Assembly (NCBI GenBank): GCA_051294375.1
Contig: CM119265.1
Location: forward strand, 9,246,772 to 9,310,771
Direction of reading: 5' to 3'
Length of the DNA: 64,000 bases
From: Paraspadella gotoi
Lineage: Eukaryota > Chaetognatha
Part shown: piece after piece, positions 1 to 8,666 of the stretch
Layout: the number at the start of each line of letters is the position of its first letter
Position numbering within the stretch: the stretch's first letter is position 1
Notes under the pieces: generated by a model
Databases searched by the model: none
Told to the model about the DNA's origin: nothing
What the model saw: the letters and a program-made list of their open reading frames with translations, nothing else
Made by a program: the position numbers and the translations under genes

Positions 1-137
1 CGACAACGCCGCCTCATAACGGACACACAAAATAAAATTTGTCGGAAAAATTGATATATGGCGGAGAAAGGTATGTTTTCATTTTTTTTTCTCGCCAAGC
101 AACTGCCTCCATGTCTTCAACTTCGCTCACATTCTCT

Positions 138-150
138 GTCGCCTAGCAAC
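138..150 (+). promoter_or_regulatory. RFX-type X-box match
   Basis: GTCGCCTAGCAAC fits the X-box consensus of two imperfect inverted half-sites (GTNRCC and RGYAAC) with a one-base spacer. The match is seen directly; any role with RFX factors is inferred. Confidence 0.35.
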
Positions 151-160
151 GCCTTCTCAC

Positions 161-267
161 CGCTAAACAAGAGCAATCCTTCTTAGGATCGACGCCGATT
201 CGTTCGAGTCTCACGATTTCCTCGAATTTACTCCTCAAAATCGAGGAAAAATTCTCCAGATTGAATC
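161..267 (-). CDS. Candidate internal exon, unknown protein
   Basis: Read on the minus strand, an acceptor (tctcaag) is followed by 35 open codons and a good donor (gcg|gtgaga). The peptide starts FNLENFSSILRSKFEEIV and ends in KKDCSCLA, and it is amphipathic rather than low-complexity. Entry phase is 1 and exit phase is 0. It lies on the same strand as the 2176-2639 candidate and could be a later exon of that gene, but the phases seen do not join directly, so another exon would be needed. No family is recognised. Confidence 0.28.
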
Positions 268-483
268 CTTGAGACGTGAGGTGAGTCACGAGGGGCGCCC
301 TCTCTGGAAAAGGGGTGCAGGGGGGGGGGTGGTTGGGAGCGGTGGTTACGGTGGGTGGTTTAGAAGAGGATCCGTTGAAAAGATCGCGTGACACGGTGGA
401 CACGGGAACCACGTGACACCGGGGGATCGAAATTGACTTCGATCGGTTCTCGCGAATAATTTGAATAATAATTTAATAATAAT

Positions 484-554
<71 letters not shown>

Positions 555-555
555 T
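484..555. repeat. (AAT)n microsatellite
   Basis: About 23 near-perfect trinucleotide copies inside a longer AT-rich, degenerate version of the same repeat (roughly 460-600). Confidence 0.95.
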
Positions 556-1631
556 AATAATAATTTGAATAATAATTTGAATAATAAATTTGAATTTGCG
601 AATAATTTGAATTCGAAAGACGCGAGTTGATGGATTATAATCGAATAATTATTAACGAACTAAACGAGAGCAAAGTAGGACGCGGTAATCTCATTAAAGA
701 ACTTGGCTTTTAAAAGTCATACGCGGTAGGCAGAGAGGATGTGAAAGAAACAAAAAAAAGTGCCATCTCTATATAAATCTTAAATCTTAAAGTATACCCT
801 GAGACAACTTAATGTGGTAGGTCAGTAAAATTCGATAAGGCAGGATTTTTTTTTTTTCTAAAAATTTTTAGTATTTATGATTGTTACAATTTGAATGTCT
901 ATATGTCTATCATTATCTACAAAAGCATAAGCTTTTAATTTCAGACCTCTCCCAACTTTCTATTACTTTTCGTTATTGAAATATAAGTAAAAATTAGAAT
1001 TTTTTTTTTTTTCAAAAATATTAATCAATTAGTACCTTTTTAATAGATTATTTTCTTAAAAATAAAGATACCAAATATTATATACCTTATTAATGACGTT
1101 TTTAGTAATACTTATAGGTAGAAATATTCACCGCGTTACAAAAATAATTTTGATCTCGATCCATATAAGAAAGGAAACCTCTATTTTTACAATCGACGAC
1201 GACGACAACAACAACAAAACCTCGACTCAATCGTGCAACAAGAGTTCACTAATGGTATCGCATCGTGAGATAAAAACGAAGGAGGAGAAAAAAAAAACTG
1301 TCCGACTAAAAAGATTATTAATTTTCTTATCTCGTTCGTTCACTCTACGCGACTTTTCACAAAAATTAATTCATTAATTCTTAGTCTTATAGCCTGTATC
1401 TAGCCTATAATAAAGGCAACCACACAGCAAGGCGTTCATAAGACCAAGCAGAAAGACGCCATTCACATTTCACTCGATGTCACCAGATTGCCATCCCAAG
1501 GTCAAATAACCTGGATTGTCAAGAATCCACGATTTCATTCTCTTCCGAATGACGTGTTTTGTGGCGTGATTGAGTTGCCATAGAAACTCGTCCACCGTCG
1601 GATCGAGCCGCTTCGCGTCGCTGCCGTCGCC

Positions 1632-1655
1632 GGAGAGGGAGAGAGAGAGAGAGAG

Positions 1656-1721
<66 letters not shown>
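1632..1721. repeat. (GA)n microsatellite
   Basis: Nearly pure GA dinucleotide tract of about 90 bp with one interruption. Open frames over it encode only Arg-Glu or Leu-Ser runs and are not genes. Confidence 0.95.
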
Positions 1722-1725
<4 letters not shown>

Positions 1726-2175
1726 AATATAACAAAGGAGCAATCCGCTATTTCTCATTCGCCTCTCGTTTTGTTTTGTTTTGTTTTCGCGTCAAAAGCG
1801 AAATTAAGTCGACGTTGACGACGATATACGAACGACGACGAGACGATGGAAAAAAAATGCGTCGGTTGATTTCAAACAAAACGTTCTATTTTTTTTTTGC
1901 CAATTTTCCCGGGTGACAGATGTCTTTCCAGAGTCAAGCTTGACTATCTAAAAAAAAATACGCATTAGAAAAAGTACTAAAGAGTCTGCCCTTTATTCTT
2001 CAAGAGAATCTATTTTTATGCAAGTCTTTCAAACTAATTAATTTCTGTATGCCCACTCAAGACGGCAAAGATACTATCAAGGGCAGAAATCTCACCTGTA
2101 GGGCAGAATATATGCCTTTAGGGCTGATTTTTAGCTTTGAGGGCAAGCAACTTTCGAGTAAGGAGAATATCTGAC

Positions 2176-2639
2176 CTAAATGACGTGACGTTTCACACAC
2201 GCGGCATCGTAACCTACCCCTAATAAGGATATCTCGGAGGTAGGCGACAGTAAAGTAGTGTAGTAGGACAAATCCCCGACCTGTAGGCAGATGCGGATCG
2301 GCCCCGATCTTCTCCAGCCCGACAGAGAGCTGCCCGTCGAAAACGAGGGCGAAGCTTCGCCAGGCGAAACCGAATTCGTAGCCGCATCGGACCGAAGTCG
2401 ATGATGGGAGGAGGAGGAGGAGGAGAAAGGAGGAGGAGGGGATGAAGACGGAGTCTTTCTTCTTGGAGGCGGAGATCGTGGAGGGTAGGCGGGGGTGGGC
2501 CGCCGTACGGAGGGCGTGGTGGAACGTCCTCGACTTTGATGCGGACGCGAACGCTGCCTGGAAGGGAGAGTGCGAGCGTCGGGTCGGATGATGAAAAAAC
2601 TCACCCGGACTTTCTGCCCAGCCGGAACGACTGACTCAT
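2176..2639 (-). CDS. Candidate two-exon Ser/Pro/Arg-rich protein
   Basis: On the minus strand an ATG at 2639 opens an 11-codon segment (MSQSFRLGRKS) that ends in a consensus donor, gg|gtgagt, with the exon ending at 2605 in phase 2. After a ~47-bp intron an acceptor (cttccag) begins a second segment at 2557. The phases join into the only long open frame of this GC-rich island, which runs to a stop at 2176. A possible internal donor (cag|gtcggg) lies at 2281/2280. The deduced product is about 138 residues, rich in Ser, Pro and Arg, and looks disordered. The phase-consistent splice and the sharp GC contrast with the flanks support a real gene, perhaps the 5' part of one that continues to the left. 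No homology is recognised. Confidence 0.4.
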
Positions 2640-3028
2640 GGAGGAAAATATTTGTTTAAAAAAGGGGGTTTTTTTTGACGAAGGTTCATGGAAAGCCATT
2701 CTGAACTAGTTGAAAAAGTTTCAGGTCGTAGGTGTGAATGAATGTAATTGAATTTTAAAAAAAAATATTGAGTTTTTTTTTTTTAACTAATTTTGTATTG
2801 TTACGGAGTATCAGCCTAACCGAAAGTGGAACCGGATCTCCTTTAATTCTGCTACATTTTTTTCAATTTTCAAAGCTAAAATGAATATCTTTTTTTATTA
2901 TTAAACTCGCAATAAAATGGAAAAAAAATTAATAAACATCTGTCGTGGATTCCATTCGTCACTCTCTCTCTATCTCTCTTCAGATTCTTTACTGTTAGTA
3001 TCATAGAAGTATTAAATTTATTTTATCG

Positions 3029-3113
3029 GGGAAGGAAGAGGAGAAGAGAGAAGAGAGAGAGGAGAGAGAAGGGAGAGAGAGAAGAGAGAAAGAGAGAGAG
3101 AGAGAGAGAGACA
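3029..3113. repeat. (GA)n-rich tract, interrupted
   Basis: Imperfect GA tract with AAG and GGG interruptions. It ends about 40 bp from the candidate terminal exon at 3151-3237. Confidence 0.9.
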
Positions 3114-3150
3114 CACAGAACGCCACCTGTAAGCAAATCTACAACGGGTT

Positions 3151-3237
3151 TCACTTCGGTTTCTTCGGCGGCGCCTGTTCTATGATGATCTCCACGGGCG
3201 GTGGTGCTTTTCCTTTTTTTCCTTTTCCTTTGGCTTT
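3151..3237 (-). CDS. Candidate C-terminal exon, unknown protein
   Basis: A good acceptor (ttttattcag) on the minus strand is followed by 28 open codons and TGA at 3151-3153. The peptide starts with a Lys/Gly run (KAKGKGKKGK), continues APPPVEIIIEQ and ends APPKKPK. Such a basic, proline-rich tail looks like the end of a longer protein. Upstream exons would lie at higher coordinates, but I could not identify them. Confidence 0.38.
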   Translation of the reverse strand, partial: KAKGKGKKGKAPPPVEIIIEQAPPKKPK

Positions 3238-4285
3238 CTGAATAAAACAAAGCCTTGTATTTTAAATCTTCGTATTAAAGTCATCAATAAAAACGTAAAA
3301 AACTCAATTAATAAAAATCGTAAGAAACATAACAAACAAACGAACCCCTTTTTTCGCCATCTCGCTTAGAATGACGTGATCTGCTACAAACTTCTCTTCT
3401 TTTTTTTTTCGAAAAGACAAAAAAAATTAAATAAATGAAGTGAATAAACTCTCGGTCTTTATCGGAATTAGTCTAAATGCGAAATGTTTTAGCGGAAAAT
3501 TAATTATCGGTTAATCGATACGTTAGTTTTTCATAAAAGCCTTTTTTTAAAGGAAGGCCATGAAAGAGAGAGAATTGTTTGTTTGTTTGTTTTTTTTCGA
3601 TGTTAGGGGTCTAAGTCAACTCAAGCTGTTTGAAGCATTTTCTTTGACAAGGATCAAAGTCAATCTCGCCAAACCCCCACGTTGTCCTGCCCACAGTGCG
3701 TCCACAGTGCGACAACAGTGCCCCCACGGCCCCATTTTGTCCAGGTCAAGCTTCTTTATCCCTCTTTCATATTAACTCTCATCACCACTACGCCAGGTCC
3801 TATATACAATTTCTCCTCTCTGCCCTTTTTTACCATCGCCCCCTCATATGTCACCTCTTTTTATTTCCTTATATCCTCTTGCCCTTCCCGCCAGTCCGCC
3901 ACGCCATTTCGTCAACCACGCACGCCCTAGTTCCCAATTCGGCCGCGCTTTATTCTCGTCGTCGACACAAAAACAAAAAACAAAAACAAAAAAGAGGAAA
4001 AGAGGCGAAAAACAGAGGAACATCGACGATCGCACAAGTATTGAGCGTCCAAATTATTCCAGTTAGGAACACTCGGCAACGCAATCGGCCTTTAATGATT
4101 ACATCTGTTTGACCCTCTAACCGGAATGCTTGACACGATGCATCTCCTCATATTTATTTGACTGGGGACCGTGGCGCTTTTAGCCAGTTGATATTTGCTT
4201 CTTTTTAGTTTTCGTCAGCTAGCTGCGAGGTCGGACGTCATTTACAAATGACGTAATGCGTCCATAATGGAATTAGCTACTACTA
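3238..4285. other. Intergenic, no convincing gene
   Basis: Pyrimidine-rich and AT-rich stretches. At about 3690-3725 a short tandem repeat of 'ccacagtgcg' occurs two to three times. Open frames on both strands are short and low in complexity. Confidence 0.4.
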
Positions 4286-5520
4286 TTAGTCACTTTTCGG
4301 TCGGTTCTGTCGGTCGGCCGTCGGTATGTCTGTTCGTTGGTCTGCATATACACTGCATATACACTGCATATACACTGCGGCGCAAAAAAAAAAGAAGACA
4401 TTAGGTAGCTTTCAAATACACCACTATTTCTTTTTTAATTTTAATAAAATATATATGAAAGTATAGCTCTTTTAAAAAGCTATCGATTTGGTGCAAGAAA
4501 AATCTTAATTGGTTCAGGAAGTAGAATATAGCAAGACTTTAAAGTCAAAGTCTCAAAAAGGAATTGGGAAAAAAATGATTTTTAAAGGTTAGCATTGCTG
4601 ACATTTCTTTTTCTGACTGATGTTTACAATATAGAATTAATAAAATCATAATGGAATTAAACATATAAAAAGTTAGCATAAATTTATATTACTTTTTTTA
4701 AATATTTTTTTAATTGCTGCTAAATATAGCATTTTAATAATAAATATTAAAAACAATAATTTTTTTTAAAAATTATCTCTAGAGATGAAACGAAAAATTC
4801 GTTGAATACCAATTTTATTTTAAAATTATCTAAAAATTAAAACATAATTTTATTGATAAAATAAAAAAAATCATTTTAAATTAATTGTTAAAGTTTATAT
4901 TAGTCTGCTTTAACACGAGATGCTATAAAGGAAAAAAACTTTGATATGAAAAAGCTTTAAAATTAACTTTTGGTAAGTTATCACTCAACTGCTTTTTTTT
5001 TAAAGATTGTTTTTCCATATAGTTTCCCTACTTATTTTAATTTTATTTAGGGGAAATGGTTTATGAAGGCTTGAATGAAAGCCGAAACTTGTCGTACAAA
5101 TAAAAATAAAATCGTTGCTGTATCAAGACTTTGTCTTTAATTTCAAATATCTAAAAACACAACGAAAGAAAGTTTAATCACAATATAAATATATTATAAT
5201 AAGGAAAAATCAAGAGACTCCTTTTGATAAAAAATAATTTATTCTCATCAGATGTTTTGTACCAATCAACTTTGATATCCTATAAATTTCTGACGCTTTA
5301 ATCAATTTTAATTGCACCTGGACCAATCGCTTTATCTTTCATTCAATAAGCTTTGTGTGAAATATCTCAGTAAAATTCATCCATCCAATATTGTTTTTTG
5401 GTTGTGAAAGAAGTGTCTTCTTTTTTTTGCGCCGCAGTGTAGTTGGTAGCTCAATGATCATTTGTTAAGAAGGAAAAATCCTCAAATTTAAGTGACTACT
5501 AATGCCGCCTAAAACTATAA
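4286..5520 (+). repeat. Dispersed repeat, copy 1, split by a transposon
   Basis: The left part (4286-4345, starting GTCACTTTTCGGTCGG, rich in GGTC) and the right part (5441-5520, starting AGTTGGTAGCTCA) both match, in inverted order and strand, a continuous repeat at about 9995-10170. In this copy a transposon (4373-5439) sits between the two parts. Confidence 0.7.
4373..5439. mobile_element. Non-autonomous Tc1/mariner-like element
   Basis: The left end CACTGCGGCGCAAAAAAAA is repeated as an inverted copy at the right end (…GCGCCGCAGTG), about 25 bp each including a shared AAGAAGACA stretch. Both ends are flanked by TA (4371-4372 and 5440-5441), the target duplication of IS630-Tc1-mariner elements. 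The 1067-bp interior is AT-rich and has no transposase-length frame, so mobility would need a transposase made elsewhere. Just left of it, 'cactgcatata' is tandemly repeated three times. Boundaries are firm; the superfamily assignment rests on TIR start and TA target. Confidence 0.8.
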
Positions 5521-5574
5521 AAATCAAAAGATGGAATTCCGATGCAGTGCGTGTCATAAATACATGGCTAAGAA

Positions 5575-5640
5575 AGTTATTGTAGTCATGTAGTCATGTC
5601 ACGTCATGTCATTTCATAATCATATCATGTCATGTTCACA
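5575..5640. repeat. Short TCATG-rich tandem repeat
   Basis: Degenerate copies of 'gtcatgt' and 'catatcatgt' follow one another. No gene is seen. Confidence 0.6.
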
Positions 5641-5837
5641 AAATACACGTGATAAGGCAGTTGCTGCGGCGCAACACATTCAAATTACCATTCTTGTTTA
5701 ATTAACTTTATGCTAAATTTATTTCTAATTGTTCCGTTTCCATTTTTAAAATGAGACGAGAGAAAAAAAAATAAAAAAACAATCACCTCACATTCTCCCC
5801 CCCACCCCCCTCCCCCCGCGAAAACCCTCACCTCTTG

Positions 5838-6690
5838 CGTTTTTCTTTCTCTATCCACCGCGTCTCGCCTTGCCCTACCCTATCCCCATTTTCTCACTTT
5901 ATTTATCCCCATTCGATTAGAGATCAGCTTTTTCTCTATCCACCGCGTCTCGCCTCACCCTCCCTATCCCCATTTTCTCATTTTATCTATCCCATTCGAT
6001 TAGAGATCAGCTTTTTTCTCTATCCACCGGTCTCGCCTCACCCTCCCCTATCCCCATTTTCTCACTTTATTTATCCCCATTCGATTAGAGATCAGCTTTT
6101 TCTCTATCCCACCCGCCGTCTCGCCTTGCCCTCCCCTAATCCCCATTTTCTCACTTTATTTATCCCCATTTGATTAGAGATTCAGCTTTTTTCTCTATCC
6201 ACCGCGTTCTCGCCTCACCCTCCCCTATCCCATTTTCTCATTTTATCTATCCCCATTCGATTAGAATCAGCTTTTTCTCTATCCACCGCGTCTCGCCTCA
6301 CCCTCCCCTATCTCCATTTTTCTCACTTTATTTATCCCCATTCAATTAGAGATCAGCTTTTTCTCTATCCACCGCGTCTCGTCTCACCCTCCCCTATCCC
6401 TATTTTCCCATTTTATTTGTCCCCTTTCGATTAGAGATTAGCTTTTTCTCTATCCACTGCGTCTCGCCTCACCCTCCCCTATCCCCATTTTCCCATTTTA
6501 TTTGTCCTTTTTTGATTAGAGATTAGCTTTTTCTCTATCCACTGCTTCTCGCCTCGCCCCCCTATCCCCATCTTCTCATTTTATCTATCCCCATTCGATT
6601 AGAGATCAGATTTTTCTCTATCCACCGCGTCTTGCCTCGCCCCCCTATCCTCATTTTCCAATTTTATCTGTCCCCTTTCGATTAGAGATT
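5838..6690. repeat. Minisatellite, unit ~85 bp, about ten copies
   Basis: The unit runs 'ttttctctatccaccgcg', then 'tctcgcctcaccctccccta', then 'tccccattttctcacttt', then a stretch ending 'cgattagagatcagc'. Copies differ mostly by single-base insertions or deletions in homopolymers (C4/C3, T5/T6) plus a few substitutions. The array is followed by pyrimidine-rich DNA to about 6880. Confidence 0.93.
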
Positions 6691-7395
6691 AGCTCCAACA
6701 CATTGTTTTTCCTTTCCTAATGATAAAAAATCAGTGTTTTTCTCTCCTCTTAATTTTTCCCTTTTTTTTCTCATCTTTCCCCTCTCCATTCTTTTAATAA
6801 ATATTAATATTTTCCTCCTTTTCTTCCCTTTTGTTTTTCGCGAGTTAATCCCCCATTTTTTTTTGCTCTCCTCATTTTTTTTTCTTGTCAATTGCGATTA
6901 AATCCTGGTCTGCGCCGCGCGTGCGCAAAAGGGACTGGAAAATGGAACTGGAACGCGGTAAAGACGAGAGCGCGAAATGGAATTTGAGAAGAGAAATAGC
7001 AAATGAAGAAAAAGTTGAGCGAGAAAAGCTAAAACTGAAATGGACGGGCAATAGTGAGGGCAATAGTTTATTCGCTTAACAATTACGTTCATGGACTTAA
7101 AATGCCGTGCAATTATTCTTGTGATCAAATATAACAGAGACAGACAATTCTACCTTGCATGCCCTTCATGCGGTATCGGTATCGGCAATTTTATTATTCA
7201 TCATTTGTCTTATCATTAATAGTTTCATGATGGTGGTACTCCAAAAAACAACTCTATGCCAATTTTAAGTCGGATCTGCTAATCAGCAGATTCCGACTCA
7301 CTTTGTCGGTCCGTCGGTCCCACCCCAAAATCTTGTCGGGAAATAATTTTTAGCATATCAGAACATCGAATTATAATAAATTATGAAAAAAAAAC

Positions 7396-7522
7396 GATGT
7401 CCGTCCGTCCGTCTGTCTGTCGGTCTGACTGTCTGTCTGTCTTTCTGTCTTTCTGGCCGTCCGTCCGTCTGTCTGTCTTTCTGTCCGTCCGTCCGTCCGT
7501 CCGTCCGTCCGTCCGTCCGTCT
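7396..7522. repeat. (GTCC/GTCT)n tetranucleotide repeat
   Basis: Runs of gtcc and gtct with a few substitutions, about 30 units. It leads directly into a repeated unit beginning 'caccaattactcgtgattgg'. Confidence 0.95.
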
Positions 7523-7536
7523 CACCTTAGCAAAAA

Positions 7537-7815
7537 CACCAATTACTCGTGATTGGATGGATGGATTGGAATGAAATTTTGTGTGTGATTGAGCTGGATA
7601 TGAAGTTTCGATGGAACCGTCCGAGTGGAAATGAGTTTAAATTGAAAAAACAAAAAAAATATATTTCACTATTTGAACACCAATTACTCATGAGTGGATA
7701 GGGCGATTGACTTGAAATTTTGTATTTGGGTAGAAAGGTGTGTGATTAAACTGGAAATCAAGTTTCGATGGAATCGTTTGAGTGGAAATGAGTTTAAATG
7801 GATAAAACAAAGAAC
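7537..7815. repeat. Two tandem copies of a ~140-bp dispersed repeat
   Basis: Copy 1 (about 7537-7675) and copy 2 (about 7677-7815) share 'caccaattactc', 'ttgaaattttgt', 'aagtttcgatgga' and 'gagtggaaatgagtttaaat' in the same order. They follow a GTCC repeat directly, as if the two formed one unit. Confidence 0.75.
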
Positions 7816-8340
7816 CTGTTTCACTAATTGATTATGCTTCTTTTTCTTTTTATTTTAAATGTAAATACAAGATGTATTAATTAATCAAATAATTAATCAT
7901 TTAATTAATCAATTAGTTAATTAATTAATCAATTACAGTTGGAATTTTCTAAATATCCCTTCTGTGTCGATGTCTGTAATTCAATTGATGGAGAAGAAGG
8001 TCAAGAAAAAGGATTAGTCGTGATGAGGTTAATTTAAATTGATTTTATTCGCGTTTTCATTTTCAATTCGAATTTATGGTTATCCTGTGATACCATGTAC
8101 AATTGTACATACAAATTGTTTTTCTTCAAGCTAATACCGACTGTATGTCGCAATTGCCTTAACTAACTTCTGTTGTGATATTATATAGTATCCTTCGATT
8201 GATTTTTTCACCAAAATAAAAACTTATTATCATAGTAAGAAACTGTGTTCTGGATAAATTTGTATTTTTCCACCTCAACACTTCGAATGAAAGAAAAGAA
8301 AAAAAGAGAGAGAGAAAAAAAGGAAAAGATTGATTTGACA

Positions 8341-8666
8341 ACGAATTTTTTAAAAATTTGAAAAACTAAAAGTTCATGACTGGGTCAATTTTTCTCCTAA
8401 GTTCTCTGAGCGACCGCGAAGACGACGACGACGACCGACGACAACGACTTCTCTCTCCCGCCGAAACCGCTTCCGGTTAATTTAAAATATGTGGAGACAT
8501 ACAACCAAAAAAAGATGGAACGAAATCCAGGCTGATCTTTTTTATTTCGCCTAGCTAAGCTGAAACACTCGATCGGACGATTTGAAACTTTTGAAACTTT
8601 TCTCCTTCTTTATAAAAACATTTTTTTTTTGGTAAAAAGTTGAAAAGAAGGAAAACGAATCTCACC
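8341..8666 (+). promoter_or_regulatory. Probable promoter and 5' UTR of the calmodulin-like gene
   Basis: A GC-rich patch of CGA repeats (about 8403-8475) precedes an AT-rich stretch with 'tataaaaa' at about 8611-8618, about 50 bp before the ATG. Position suggests promoter or UTR; the transcription start is not determinable here. Confidence 0.3.

Larger units (their letters stand above)
1..3150. other. Left flank, mostly non-coding, with exon candidates
   Basis: AT-rich DNA with an (AAT)n tract, a (GA)n tract and two GC-rich islands. The islands are listed separately as minus-strand exon candidates at 161-267 and 2176-2639. The rest (about 600-1560 and 1830-2170) shows no convincing coding frame. 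Around 2080-2150 a short degenerate repeat built on 'agggca' recurs four or five times. Confidence 0.5.
6691..8340. other. Intergenic region upstream of the calmodulin-like gene
   Basis: Apart from the tetranucleotide repeat and the tandem ~140-bp duplication listed separately, this is AT-rich DNA. It includes a small palindrome (about 7264-7288, GTCGGATCTGCTAATCAGCA and its near-complement) and ATTA-rich stretches near 7880-7940. No coding frame is supported. Confidence 0.5.

Noticed and set aside
1519-1818. Open frames of Leu-Ser or Arg-Glu runs
   Set aside because: They are translations of (GA)n/(CT)n microsatellites. The same applies to similar frames near 30500, 36200, 39250, 42350, 51250, 56600, 57400, 58050 and 60800.
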